64,000 nt of DNA from Candidatus Methylobacter oryzae (GCA_945861405.1 CAMAUL010000001.1:62001-126000); one strand, 5' to 3'. Counted from the first letter of the stretch, positions 1 to 8,299 are shown. Numbers and translations: made by a program. The notes: a model not told the origin generated them from the sequence alone.

Positions 1-642
1 TTGGTCGGCCGCTTTCCAGCCTTTGCGCTTGGCCATTACAAATTCGTCAGCTAACGCCTTGAGGCGGTTGCGTACCGTATTGTTATGCGGAGGATTGATG
101 CCCGCATTAACACAGCGCCGCCGAATTTCGTCACAAACTTTTTGTTGGGACTTGCGCTGCTTGGTTAGATAGTCGCTTCCGACCACGGCCTGAATGATAG
201 TTTCAACTTCAGTCGTCAGCTTGGTTGCACCCTTATCGCTTCTGCTGCGAGGTAGTAGCGACGTGAGCAACCCGGTAGCTTCATAACGTCGAATCCAGTC
301 ATAGAGCGTGTTTTCATGGCGTTCGAATGCTTTAGCCCGCGCAACGACATCCTGCCGACTGCGATTTGGCATATCAAGTAAAGGTCGAATGATCTCGAAA
401 TGCTTAGTTGCTTCTTCCCACGCCTCATCTGGAACCAAGACCAGATCCGGCCTGCCTTCCGGTGGTGCAACAACCTCTGCTGGAGCGAGATCGCCTACTT
501 TGGCGTGACTAACTTGCCGAGTCTCATCATCCACAACAAGCACTTCATTTAGATCGATAACGTGAGTAATCCTGTGCAAGCGATCTCGATAAAGAACTGC
601 AACACCAGGCTGAAGCTGCAACAGCTGATGTGATACGTTCAT
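1..642 (-). CDS. tnsB: Tn7-like transposase TnsB-type, N-terminal part (runs off window)
   Basis: This leftward frame is open for 214 codons from ATG at 642 to the window edge, so only the N-terminus is present. It starts MNVSHQLLQLQPGVAVLYRD. Residues about 95-130 look like a helix-turn-helix (RAKAFERHENTLYDWIRRYE), followed by a second DNA-binding-like stretch (QQKVCDEIRRRC...NTVRNRLKAL). This is the usual N-terminal make-up of Mu/TnsB-type DDE transposases, which bind the element ends and join strands. The catalytic DDE core would lie outside the window. Its ATG overlaps the tnsA stop as ATGA, so the two are translationally coupled. Family call is inferred from the tnsA partner and the HTH pattern. 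Confidence 0.72.
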   Translation of the reverse strand, partial: MNVSHQLLQLQPGVAVLYRDRLHRITHVIDLNEVLVVDDETRQVSHAKVGDLAPAEVVAPPEGRPDLVLVPDEAWEEATKHFEIIRPLLDMPNRSRQDVVARAKAFERHENTLYDWIRRYEATGLLTSLLPRSRSDKGATKLTTEVETIIQAVVGSDYLTKQRKSQQKVCDEIRRRCVNAGINPPHNNTVRNRLKALADEFVMAKRKGWKAADQ

Positions 643-1292
643 TTGTGCAAGCTCCAAATTGGACTATTCATGGTGAGCTTGGTATCCATGTCAAACCCTA
701 TTTGCCGAGTTCCTACCATATACCAAAGTGATGGCAATAACCTTGCTTGGTTCCATTCGTCTTGAAATATCCTACCAAGTAATTCCGCAGGGATTGTATT
801 CCGTACCTGTCGCATCTGCTCATCCAGCATATCCATGTGTGCTTCTTCGGCTGGCCCTTGTCTGACAAAAGAAAGTAGGAATTTCGCATTCTCCAGATAA
901 GGCGTACGGATTTCCACTTCAGTGATTATCTTAAACCGCCATCCATGAGAACGAGCGAATTTTACTGCTGCGCGAAATTTGGGCCGTAGCTCAGACCAAT
1001 GCTGCGCCAGTTCGGAACGGTATTTAACCTCGTACAGCACCTTGCTGCGATGATCATGCAGTTTGAAGGTAGCAAGGGCATCAGGCGTATAACCATGCGC
1101 ACCACCCGCACCATCAATCCAACTCACAACCAATGGTTGAACTTCGAACGTTTCAATAGCAGGATCAAATTCCAGTAAAGTGATAAAGTCACGTTCCAGC
1201 GTTGATTCGAACATTGCTTGGCCTTCGGCCTTGCGGTGTGCCGCGATACCGGTCACGTTGCGATAGTTCTTGGGAATTTTGCGCACGGGCAT
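639..1292 (-). CDS. tnsA: TnsA-like transposon endonuclease
   Basis: 217-residue protein resembling TnsA, the restriction-like endonuclease that cuts the 5' ends of Tn7-type elements and partners TnsB. The PD-(D/E)XK pattern is visible: an early Glu in FESTLERDF, the Asp in GYTPDAL, and ExK in VLYEVKY. A C-terminal helical region (about 150-217) would be the part that contacts TnsB/TnsC. I start at ATG 1292 because GTGAGG lies six bases upstream; an in-frame GTG at 1304 is less likely since it overlaps that ribosome site. The stop overlaps the tnsB start. As the first transposition gene it should lie next to one transposon end, at higher coordinates. Confidence 0.82.
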   Translation of the reverse strand: MPVRKIPKNYRNVTGIAAHRKAEGQAMFESTLERDFITLLEFDPAIETFEVQPLVVSWIDGAGGAHGYTPDALATFKLHDHRSKVLYEVKYRSELAQHWSELRPKFRAAVKFARSHGWRFKIITEVEIRTPYLENAKFLLSFVRQGPAEEAHMDMLDEQMRQVRNTIPAELLGRIFQDEWNQARLLPSLWYMVGTRQIGFDMDTKLTMNSPIWSLHK

Positions 1293-1480
1293 GTCATACC
1301 TCACTCAGTACACTATAGCACTGTAAAATGCATTCTAGTACGAAAGATCGGTGTATGCCAATAGCGTTGATCGATGTAAAAAGTGAAGGATAATCGCTCA
1401 TTGGTACAATTTAGCGTTGGAATTCACAGACTGATGTACATCGCTATTCGCGACTAAACATCGCCATACTCATCACACTT
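1293..1480. other. Candidate terminal region of the Tn7-like element
   Basis: No gene here. Read on the minus strand towards tnsA, the stretch holds related short motifs: GCGATGTTTAGTCGCG and GCGATGTACATCAGTC next to each other (about 1430-1462), and CAACGCTAAATTG / CAACGCTATTGG about 50 bases apart. Spaced repeats like these are expected of TnsB-binding sites at a Tn7-like end. A TGTGATG at 1477-1471 could be the terminal TGT. The exact end cannot be fixed without the other end or a target duplication. Confidence 0.35.
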
Positions 1481-1825
1481 AAAAATTCGGCACCTTTATA
1501 CTCCCTCTCCTATTGGACGACTGCACGGACAGATTTTTGCTCCATGCAAAATCTGCATTCCCCACATCCTTGTGGGTTATGCAGGAGGTAGAGCAATGCA
1601 GGAGCAATTGCCGAGGAGATTTTAAAAACCGAATTTTGATATGCGAACAATATAGATATAGCGCAAATTGCATCATCGTCATCCCGGCAGGGAATGCCGG
1701 GATCCAGAACACAGGGATGTGATGAGTCATCGATACATCGATAATCGCGACCCAACACCTATCAAAGCCCCCTCAACCCACAAGAAGGTGGTTGACATAT
1801 CGAAATTATTACCTACTATTACAAC
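1481..1825. repeat. Gene-free stretch with two dispersed repeats
   Basis: I see no convincing gene. Positions 1579-1622 are identical over 44 bases to the reverse complement of 19039-19082. Positions 1677-1722 carry the core repeat beginning CGTCATCCCGGCAGGGA and ending in ACAGGGATGTGATG, which recurs at 2533-2578 and, inside larger palindromes, at 12179 and 59122. Short ORFs here on both strands are translations of these repeats. Confidence 0.7.
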
Positions 1826-2053
1826 ATGGCTACGAAACATCGCTTTCGCAACAAATACCGACTTGAACTAAGAGAAGACGATTCTCCGCCGATGCATGTG
1901 CATTTGGTCGGCGGCAATTTTGATGTATTGATTAACCTGGAGACCCTGAGCTGCACCGGTACCTTTCCTCGCGGATTGCGCAAAGAGGTAATGGACTGGG
2001 TTACGGAAAACCGTGATGAATTGATTAAGGAATGGACAAAATGCCATCAATGA
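1826..2053 (+). CDS. DUF4160-family small protein
   Basis: 75-residue protein with the DUF4160 signature: a short basic N-terminus, a DSPPMHVHLVGG segment (the PPxHVHV-type motif), a strand with NLETL, then a C-terminal helix ENRDELIKEWTK. Function of the family is not established. It is commonly found just upstream of a DUF2442 protein, and here the downstream DUF2442 gene overlaps it, which supports co-expression. The pair has the size and layout of a toxin-antitoxin module, but that is inference. The ATG at 1826 gives the full domain. Confidence 0.7.
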   Translation: MATKHRFRNKYRLELREDDSPPMHVHLVGGNFDVLINLETLSCTGTFPRGLRKEVMDWVTENRDELIKEWTKCHQ

Positions 2054-2487
2054 AACGCCCCCGCCTAGCAGCGGTTGAACCTTTACCGAACTACCAACTG
2101 CAAATGACCTTTATCAACGGCAGCGTAATGACCGTGGATAAAGGTGAAGCTATTTTCGCCAAACAGGGCCTCACGCCTTTGCGCGATCCGGCCGCTTTCG
2201 CCAAGGTGCGGCTCACCAACAGCGTAGGTTGGACAGTCGAATGGACAGACTATGACATTCAAATCGGAGCCGACACCTTGTGGCTGGAAGCCATGTATCA
2301 AGCCGCCACCGACGAGGACACCCGCACCTTCCTAGCCTGGCGATTGCGCAACGGACTGTCGTTGGCCGATGCCGCGCAAGCATTAGGTATGACGACCCGC
2401 ACCATGAGCTCCTACGGAACCGGCGCCCGTCCCGTCCCGCACCACATCGCCCTGGCCTGCAAGGGTTGGGAAGTTGAGAATCGATAA
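2041..2487 (+). CDS. DUF2442 domain protein with C-terminal helix-turn-helix
   Basis: About 148 residues. The N-terminal 75 match the DUF2442 pattern (RLAAVEPLPNYQLQMTFING...LRDPAAFAKVRL...TVEWTDYDIQIGADTL). The C-terminal 55 form an XRE-like HTH (AWRLRNGLSLADAAQALGMTTRTMSSYGTG), so this is probably a DNA-binding, autoregulating partner of the upstream DUF4160 protein. Three starts are possible: ATG 2032 sits right on the AAGGA at 2027-2031; ATG 2041 has ideal nine-base spacing and is my choice; ATG 2050 makes an ATGA overlap with the upstream stop. Confidence 0.7.
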   Translation: MPSMKRPRLAAVEPLPNYQLQMTFINGSVMTVDKGEAIFAKQGLTPLRDPAAFAKVRLTNSVGWTVEWTDYDIQIGADTLWLEAMYQAATDEDTRTFLAWRLRNGLSLADAAQALGMTTRTMSSYGTGARPVPHHIALACKGWEVENR

Positions 2488-2934
2488 AGGGCAATAAATA
2501 GCAGCCCTAACCAAAGCCAAACCAATCAATCGCGTCATCCCGGCAGGGAATGCCGGGATCCAGAGCACAGGGATGTGATAGAGTGCATTAGGCACATCGT
2601 TCGAAATACATAATAATTCGGGCGCTTCACTGCGCTCAGCACATCCTGCAGCTCTATTCATTTGCACATAAATATCAAAGAAGGGTTCATAGCTATAAGG
2701 TGGATTCACCACCAGGCAATCGACCACAACTTCGATTGATTGTAATCGGCATTGTGCGCTGATTGCTCAAACCCCTATCAATTCATTTGTACTTTATGCT
2801 TTTTCAAGCGCTTATGGCGAAAACAATATCAGGAGTGTAAGCTTTGTTTGCCCGTCGGCAACACATCGCATAACTTGCAGGCAAAGCCTGCACTCCGCTA
2901 AGTTGATGCATATGGAGTTTCGCATTGCTCTACC
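2488..2934. repeat. Gene-free stretch with dispersed palindromic repeats
   Basis: Holds a CGTCATCCCGGCAGGGA-type copy at 2533-2578 and a GGAGTGTAAGC...GCAGGC...GCACTCC hairpin pair at 2832-2896, a family seen again at 9664, 37493, 40390 and 61439. A leftward fragment at about 2665-2757 encodes VVDCLVVNPPYSYEPF, recalling the NPPY motif of adenine methylases, but a stop lies just upstream and it runs into repeat-derived sequence. I do not call it a gene. Confidence 0.6.
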
Positions 2935-3801
2935 TTACTTGATCGCCCGCAATAAATTGCCGCAATACAGCTCCTTGCCGGTTTTTGTCGGCATCCACAG
3001 TTGCTTGATTTCCAGTTGCTTTGCAGAAAAATACTGCCCGGCAGACGCTGCCAAATTCGCCAGCTCTATTTTGGGTGAGTAGGTGTTAAGGATTAAAAAC
3101 GCGCCCGGATTCATCAGCCCGTGCGCCGTTTCTATCAAACCGGACAGGTGATGCTCCAGCTTCCATTTTTCGCCTTTTGCGCCTAAACCCCAGGCGGGCG
3201 GATCCATGATGATGCCGTCGTATTGACTGCCCCGCTTCAATTCGCGCTGGGCGAATTTTAATGCATCCTCATGCACCCATTTGATGTCGGAAAGATTAGA
3301 TCGCTCCTTGTTTTCGTTGGCCCAGGTGATCAGCTGTTTGACCGAATCGACATGCACCACTTCCGCCCCGGATTCACGGGCAGCCAGCGAGGCCGCACCG
3401 GTGTAGGCAAATAGATTCAAGATCTTTTGGCTGGCGCTAACCCGTTCTTTTATAAAGCGCCAGTTAGCCTGTTGCTCGGGAAACAGGCCCACATGCTTGA
3501 ATTGGGTCAGCTTCAAGCCGAAATTTAAGTTTCCGTAGGAAATAAGCCATTGTTCAGGAGCATGCGGCTTGATGTTAAGCCAGCGGCCTTGGGTTGACGA
3601 TTGCTCTTCAAATTCCCAATGCGCCATGTCTTGCCATTGATCGTAAGGCCATCCCGGTTTGAAATCGGCCTGGATTTCCGGGCGGATGGTGATGATTGTT
3701 CCCCAGCGTTCGAGCTTCTTGCCGTCGCCCGCATCAAGCAGCTCGTAATCGGGCCAGGGAGACCCGTATTCGCGTTGGATTTTTTGATGGTCGTTCGACA
3801 T
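2935..3801 (-). CDS. Class I SAM-dependent methyltransferase, RlmK/COG1092-like
   Basis: 288-residue methyltransferase. It has an N-terminal module that may be substrate-binding (about 1-110), then a Rossmann core: motif I NLFAYTGAASLAARESGAEVVH (about 140-160, SAM binding) and motif IV MDPPAWG (about 207-213), the DPPxxG form typical of rRNA cytosine/guanine methyltransferases of the COG1092 group. It probably modifies 23S rRNA, but the exact target cannot be told from sequence. Single gene, with no operon partner. The predicted start ATG at 3801 fits the N-terminus MSNDHQKIQREYGSPW. Confidence 0.78.
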   Translation of the reverse strand: MSNDHQKIQREYGSPWPDYELLDAGDGKKLERWGTIITIRPEIQADFKPGWPYDQWQDMAHWEFEEQSSTQGRWLNIKPHAPEQWLISYGNLNFGLKLTQFKHVGLFPEQQANWRFIKERVSASQKILNLFAYTGAASLAARESGAEVVHVDSVKQLITWANENKERSNLSDIKWVHEDALKFAQRELKRGSQYDGIIMDPPAWGLGAKGEKWKLEHHLSGLIETAHGLMNPGAFLILNTYSPKIELANLAASAGQYFSAKQLEIKQLWMPTKTGKELYCGNLLRAIK

Positions 3802-3997
3802 TTAATTGTTGGGTTAGCCCTAGTGATGAGCAATTGATTCGAGGTTTAAAAGAATTTCTCTTAAGCCTAATTGTATACCAAATTTATCCCCTTCATTTTG
3901 ACTTCTGCATACCCTGCCCGATTGCCTCAGAAAACTGTCTTTTTGCGGCTATTCACGTAAAATTTACGCACTTTACTTATCAATCTAATCCAATCTT

Positions 3998-4744
3998 ATG
4001 CGTTTTCTTCCTCTTCTATCTGTATCGCTGATCCCCTTGATCGCTCACGCCGAACAACTTACCGTTACACCTTACCGGCCCACGGTTTCCAATCCGGCGG
4101 AATTGTCTGCATTGCGGCATCTGGAAGTTGAATTCGGCGCTCAATCGAATCAACCCGGCATGGAGACTGAACGTAACAGCCTGCCTTTCCTGTTGAAATA
4201 CCCGTTTGCCGATCAATGGGGATTATTGGTCGGCGGCGAAGCTTGGATTAAATCGCGCAATCCGGACGAAACGATTTCCGGTTTCGGCAACACCTCCGTG
4301 CTGCTTAAACATTATTATCCGATTAGCGAAACGCTGGCTGTCGGTTTTGAGGCGGGGGTAGTCTTACCGTCTGCTCGTCCGTCGCTGGGGCAAGGACGCA
4401 CTGATTATTTGGGCAACTTGATTGTCAGCCAGGATATTTCCGATTTGCGGATTGATGTAAACGCAGGCGTGACCCGGCGGGGATTTAAGGAAGAAGATCT
4501 GGATCAATACCGGTACAACTGGGCGATAGCGGCATCGCATCCGATTACCGAACGCTGGGGCATTGCCGGAGAATTTTCCGGCGTTTTAACCAAGCAGCAA
4601 AAGCCGACCAGCCAATTTTTAGCCTCGCTGAATTATTTAATGACGCCCCAGCTGATGCTGGATTTTGGCGGCACGGTAGGCATGACCACCATAACCGATA
4701 ACTATACCGCTTTTGCCGGATTTTCCTATTTGATTGCGCCTTAA
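3998..4744 (+). CDS. Outer membrane beta-barrel protein, MetA-type transporter family
   Basis: 248 residues with a signal peptide (MRFLPLLSVSLIPLIAHA, cut before EQ). The rest alternates short hydrophobic strands and loops and ends FAGFSYLIAP, as in small barrels of the phenol-degradation meta-pathway transporter (MetA-like) family: GLLVGGEAWIKS, GNTSVLLKHYYPISETLAVGFEAGVVLPSA, DLRIDVNAGVTRRG. Such proteins sit in the outer membrane and are loosely linked to import of hydrophobic compounds. Substrate unknown. It is convergent with the PilZ gene, with 13 bases between the stops. Confidence 0.6.
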   Translation: MRFLPLLSVSLIPLIAHAEQLTVTPYRPTVSNPAELSALRHLEVEFGAQSNQPGMETERNSLPFLLKYPFADQWGLLVGGEAWIKSRNPDETISGFGNTSVLLKHYYPISETLAVGFEAGVVLPSARPSLGQGRTDYLGNLIVSQDISDLRIDVNAGVTRRGFKEEDLDQYRYNWAIAASHPITERWGIAGEFSGVLTKQQKPTSQFLASLNYLMTPQLMLDFGGTVGMTTITDNYTAFAGFSYLIAP

Positions 4745-4757
4745 ATATGACTGTCTA

Positions 4758-5414
4758 TTACGATCTTTGCATCGATTCATAAACCAAGTTTAATAGCATC
4801 ACCTGACTGGTAAGATCCAGCTCATGAAACGAAATACCATGCGATATCTTTGGCGGCACGTCCTTTTTCTTGCTGAGCACCTCTTGAACGCTGCGTATCG
4901 TCGCACTGGTCTCTATATGCGCGCTTTGATTGGTCGGCTTGATAGGGAACTCGAAAGAAATTAAAGCCTCTTGGTTAATCTCGCCCAATGCTTTACCGGC
5001 AATTATCGCTGCGCCTGTGGCACTGATATCGGTGATAATACCGGCTCCGGCTACGCCATTGACTTGCACCGGCAAGTTCACCTTAGCCCTGATCGCGCCG
5101 CGCAATGCGACGGATTGAATATCCGTAGGAAAGCTGAGGTGCATATAATAATACGGAGCTTTGAAGATGGTTTTTATCCTACAAGTTAACGAGAAAACAT
5201 CCACCCCTGACATTATCCTCAAGATAACCTGATTATCTACCTGCATTTGAACAGAAAGCCCATTCTCAAAAGGCACCTTTATTATCAGGAACTCTCCATA
5301 TACACAACCGATGAATTCCGTATAAAAAATTTGTGGTTTGGCTGAACCCTGTTGTTGCAACGTCATTTGCACGCGTGAGCCGACTTGCAGATTAATATCT
5401 TTAAAACTGGTCAT
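4758..5414 (-). CDS. PilZ domain protein, YcgR-like c-di-GMP receptor
   Basis: 218 residues in two parts. Residues 1-95 form a YcgR-N/PilZN-like beta domain (VGSRVQMTLQQ...FIGCVYGEFLIIKVP). Residues about 100-215 form a PilZ domain with both c-di-GMP-binding motifs intact: RxxxR as RGAIR (105-109) and D/NxSxxG as DISATG (129-134). Proteins of this build tune flagellar or surface motility in response to c-di-GMP. No flagellar gene is nearby, so the output is unknown. It follows sufT by 43 bases in the same direction and might be read through from that operon. Confidence 0.8.
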   Translation of the reverse strand: MTSFKDINLQVGSRVQMTLQQQGSAKPQIFYTEFIGCVYGEFLIIKVPFENGLSVQMQVDNQVILRIMSGVDVFSLTCRIKTIFKAPYYYMHLSFPTDIQSVALRGAIRAKVNLPVQVNGVAGAGIITDISATGAAIIAGKALGEINQEALISFEFPIKPTNQSAHIETSATIRSVQEVLSKKKDVPPKISHGISFHELDLTSQVMLLNLVYESMQRS

Positions 5415-5457
5415 CTTGTTTTCCCGAAGTCTAATTATCGTTATTTTTATATCGACT

Positions 5458-6030
5458 TTAATACAAGCCCAGTTGCAGCTGGGCCACTTCCGACATCATT
5501 TCCCGCGACCAAGGCGGATCCAGCACCACTTCGACATTAACGCTGGCGACGCCGGGCAGCGCGCGGATACATTTTTCCACGTCGCTCTGAATGACCGGCC
5601 CCATCCCGCAGCCTGGCGCAGTCAGGGTCATCATCACATGAACATCGTTCAGGCCTGTCCTGAGCGGAGTCGAAGAGCCTTCTTCGGTCGGCGTCACTTT
5701 GCACTCATAAACCAGGCCGAGGTCGACGATGTTGACCGGAATCTCCGGGTCGTAAACCGTTTTCATCACTTCCCAGCAGTTTTTTTCAACCGCAGCCGCA
5801 TCGGTCGCCGATACCAGCGTATGCAGCGTATGCGGCTCCTTGCCCAGAGCGTCGGCATCTACTCCGGCAATACGCACCATATGGCCGTGCTCGCTGACTA
5901 CGGTATAGTTGTCGCCCAGCGCCTGATGAATGGTGACTATCTGGCCTTTGCTTAAAGTCCCGGCATTGCCGTCGGGGATGGTGACGATGTTGACATCACG
6001 GGTTAAAATAACGTCTTCTCTTTCAGCCAT
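5458..6030 (-). CDS. sufT: SufT-type Fe-S assembly protein (MIP18/DUF59) with repeat-derived insert
   Basis: 190 residues. The C-terminal half is the DUF59 domain: YDPEIPVNIVDLGLVY (93-108) and the TAPGCGMGP loop (137-145) with the conserved Cys. SufT helps mature Fe-S proteins. The N-terminal 80 residues are the usual SufT extension. Residues about 117-129 (EEGSSTPLRTGLND), between two strands of DUF59, are the translation of a dispersed repeat on the DNA (5651-5682) and look like an in-frame insertion. The gene follows yciK by 10 bases and probably ends the ubiG-mupP-yciK-sufT operon. Confidence 0.85.
   Translation of the reverse strand: MAEREDVILTRDVNIVTIPDGNAGTLSKGQIVTIHQALGDNYTVVSEHGHMVRIAGVDADALGKEPHTLHTLVSATDAAAVEKNCWEVMKTVYDPEIPVNIVDLGLVYECKVTPTEEGSSTPLRTGLNDVHVMMTLTAPGCGMGPVIQSDVEKCIRALPGVASVNVEVVLDPPWSREMMSEVAQLQLGLY
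5651..5682. repeat. Dispersed CCTGAGCGGAGTCGAAG repeat inside sufT
   Basis: The stretch reads CAGGCCTGTCCTGAGCGGAG followed by TCGAAGAGCC. This is the well-known intergenic type of sequence whose translations give STPLRTG or PERSRRA peptides in many proteobacteria. Here it is in frame within sufT and keeps the gene open. Confidence 0.65.
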
Positions 6031-6040
6031 AATGATTTAA

Positions 6041-6769
6041 TTACAGGTAAAAAGTTCTGGCATCGATAGCTTGGCCGGTAATGCCTAGGCTTTCTGCGCC
6101 GAATAAATACTGATAAATAGGAGCCAGCGATTTCATGGATGGCAGCTTGCTTTTATCTTCGGCCGGATAGGCGCGTTTTCTTAACGGGGAGTCTATCGGC
6201 CCCGGTATCAGGGTATTGACCCGGATTTTGCCGAAGGCTTCATGCTCTTCGGCCAATATGTTGGCAAGGCCTTCCAGCGCTATCTTGGACACGCCGTAAG
6301 CGCCAGCGTAGGCGGGAGCCTTTCTGGCGGAGGAATCGGACGTGAATACGATGGATGCGTGCTCGCTCTTTTGCAAAACCGGCAATAAAACTCTGGTCAA
6401 TAAAAAAGGCGCATTAAGGTTGACGTTCAAGGTATGCCCCCAGTCTTTAGTTTTGTGCGTGGCGACTGGAGAAAAGGCGCTGAACTCCACCGCCGAATGC
6501 AAGATGCCTTGCAGGGAGCCGTATTCCTGATCGATCTTGTCGGCCAAGTCCTGGTACTCGTTTTCATTGGCACCGGCCAGATCGAACGGATACATGACCG
6601 GCTCTGGCGCATTGATACCTAAAATCGCATCGTAAACCGCTTCCAGTTTGGCGATATTTTTATCCAGCAAGATGATATGTGCGCCGTGCTTGGCCAAAGC
6701 TAGAGCAGCGGTGCTGCCTAAGCCCCCGCCCGCGCCGGTGATTAAGATGACTTGATTCGTTAACGGCAT
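6041..6769 (-). CDS. yciK: YciK-type short-chain dehydrogenase/reductase
   Basis: 242-residue SDR. Residues 11-18 give the TGAGGGLG dinucleotide loop. The active site YxxxK is Y158-GVS-K162, with a Ser pair at 144-147 (TSDSS) upstream. NVNLNAPF (115-122) is the usual structural Asn region. YciK-family proteins have no settled substrate. The ubiG-mupP-yciK order seen here is conserved in pseudomonads, and the start overlaps the end of mupP by 10 bases, so translation is probably coupled. Length is normal for the family. Confidence 0.82.
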   Translation of the reverse strand: MPLTNQVILITGAGGGLGSTAALALAKHGAHIILLDKNIAKLEAVYDAILGINAPEPVMYPFDLAGANENEYQDLADKIDQEYGSLQGILHSAVEFSAFSPVATHKTKDWGHTLNVNLNAPFLLTRVLLPVLQKSEHASIVFTSDSSARKAPAYAGAYGVSKIALEGLANILAEEHEAFGKIRVNTLIPGPIDSPLRKRAYPAEDKSKLPSMKSLAPIYQYLFGAESLGITGQAIDARTFYL

Positions 6770-7437
6770 GGCAATGCGTCTATCCAGGTTGATATTTGCT
6801 CGGGCGACTCGATTAACGCATCAGCGCCCCAGGTTTCCGGAGCATCGCCGGGGTTAATGTAGCCGTAAACTGCGGCCAAGGTTTTCATTTGCGCATTTTT
6901 CCCGGCGGTAATGTCATGCCGGGCATCGCCGATATAAACGCATTCTTTCGGATTGACGTCAGCCTGTTTGCAGGCTAACAACATCGGTTCCGGATGAGGC
7001 TTGGGGTTGGCCGTGGTGTCGCCGCTGACGATACAGGCGGCGCGCCCGGTCAGCTTTAACGCATCCATCAGCGGGTTGGTGAAGCGTTCGCGCTTGTTGG
7101 TGACCACGCCCCATTTAAGCCCTTGCGCTTCAATCGCAGCCAGCGTGTCAGCCATGCCGGAGAAAAAAACCGTGTGTTCGGCAATATTGTTCTGGTAATG
7201 GGTGAGCATGGTTTCCAGAATGTCGGCTTTTAACCGATCGTCTATTGAAGGCTGGCTGGCATTGATCATGGCCGCAGCACCATGCGATATAAACGACTTG
7301 ACGATTTCAGTTGCCGCAGCATCGAAGCCGTGAACATTTAGCGCCCGGTTCAAACATGAAATCAAATCCGGCGCGGTATCGGCCAGCGTGCCGTCCAGGT
7401 CGAATAATACGCAGGATAATTTGAAATCGGCAGTCAT
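6760..7437 (-). CDS. mupP: HAD phosphatase, MupP by context (Gph-like)
   Basis: 225 residues of the HAD superfamily: motif I DLDGTLADT (13-21), motif II VVTNK (about 106-110), motif III Lys in PKPHPEP, motif IV GDARHD. By sequence alone it would be called phosphoglycolate phosphatase (Gph). However, it lies between ubiG and yciK, the place of MupP, the N-acetylmuramic acid 6-phosphate phosphatase of the pseudomonad cell-wall recycling route, which is often mislabelled Gph. It starts two bases after ubiG. I favour MupP on context; glycolate-phosphate activity is the alternative. Confidence 0.75.
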   Translation of the reverse strand: MTADFKLSCVLFDLDGTLADTAPDLISCLNRALNVHGFDAAATEIVKSFISHGAAAMINASQPSIDDRLKADILETMLTHYQNNIAEHTVFFSGMADTLAAIEAQGLKWGVVTNKRERFTNPLMDALKLTGRAACIVSGDTTANPKPHPEPMLLACKQADVNPKECVYIGDARHDITAGKNAQMKTLAAVYGYINPGDAPETWGADALIESPEQISTWIDALPCR

Positions 7438-7439
7438 GT

Positions 7440-8147
7440 TCAGGCGGGACGCTTAAAGGCGGCGATGTAATTGACGTCTATGTCCTTGCCCAGGCTGAAA
7501 CGTTTGCTGAACGGGTTGTATTCGATGCCGACCATGCCCTGCAATTCAAGGCCTGCCGCTCGCGCAGTCTGGCTCAATTCCGACGGCTTGATAAAAGTTT
7601 TAAAATCATGGGTACCTTTGGGCAGCATTTGCAGCACGTATTCTGCTGCAAAGATAGCCAACAAATACGCCTTGGGCTTGCGGTTCAGCGTCGAGAAAAA
7701 CACCATGCCGCCGGGTTTGACCATTCTGGCGCAGGCGGAAATGATCGAGCCGGGGTCAGGCACGTGTTCAAGCATTTCCATGCAAGTCACATGATCGAAG
7801 CTTTCCGGCTGTTGCCCGGCCAAGTCTTCGGCGCTGATTTTTTGATAATGCGCGGTCACGCCGGATTCAAGTCCGTGCAGGTCGGCGATGTCGATCAAGT
7901 CTTCACTCAGGTCGATGCCCAGCGCATCGGCGCCCTGTTTAGCCAAGCCTTCGGTTAAAATGCCGCCGCCGCAGCCGACATCGACGATGCGTTTCCCGGC
8001 AATGTCCGCATAACGCTGGATAAACTGGAGACGGAGCGGGTTAATATCATGCAGAGTTTTGAATTCGCCCTGAGTATCCCACCAGCGTTCCGCCATCGAG
8101 CCGAATTTATGGATTTCGTGCGGATTTACATTGTTTGATGCAGTCAT
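7440..8147 (-). CDS. ubiG: Ubiquinone biosynthesis O-methyltransferase UbiG
   Basis: 235-residue SAM-dependent O-methyltransferase that carries out both O-methylation steps of ubiquinone synthesis. Motif I VDVGCGGGIL (55-64) binds SAM; the ubiquitous UbiG features FGSMAERWWD near the N-terminus, EMLEHVPDPGS, and TLNRKPKAYLLAIFAAEYVLQMLPKGTHD are all present. Its length matches E. coli UbiG (240). First gene of the leftward cluster ubiG-mupP-yciK-sufT, with only 2 bases to mupP. Confidence 0.95.
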   Translation of the reverse strand: MTASNNVNPHEIHKFGSMAERWWDTQGEFKTLHDINPLRLQFIQRYADIAGKRIVDVGCGGGILTEGLAKQGADALGIDLSEDLIDIADLHGLESGVTAHYQKISAEDLAGQQPESFDHVTCMEMLEHVPDPGSIISACARMVKPGGMVFFSTLNRKPKAYLLAIFAAEYVLQMLPKGTHDFKTFIKPSELSQTARAAGLELQGMVGIEYNPFSKRFSLGKDIDVNYIAAFKRPA

Positions 8148-8299
8148 CGTGTTAACCGTGATGTGAGGTTGAGATAGTGTACTATATTACTGGGTAATTC
8201 GTCATGTGTTGTTCTGTTACGCGCTTCGTTTCTGGCGCTTATTATAACAGTAGATCATCATCTTTTGATTTTCGGCGTTTCTTGCCGCCTGCCGGGCAA

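Noticed and set aside
2665-2757. Leftward fragment VVDCLVVNPPYSYEPF resembling the NPPY motif of adenine methyltransferases
   Set aside because: A stop codon lies about 15 codons upstream and the frame runs into repeat sequence. No motif I or other domain part, so it could be chance or a very old remnant.
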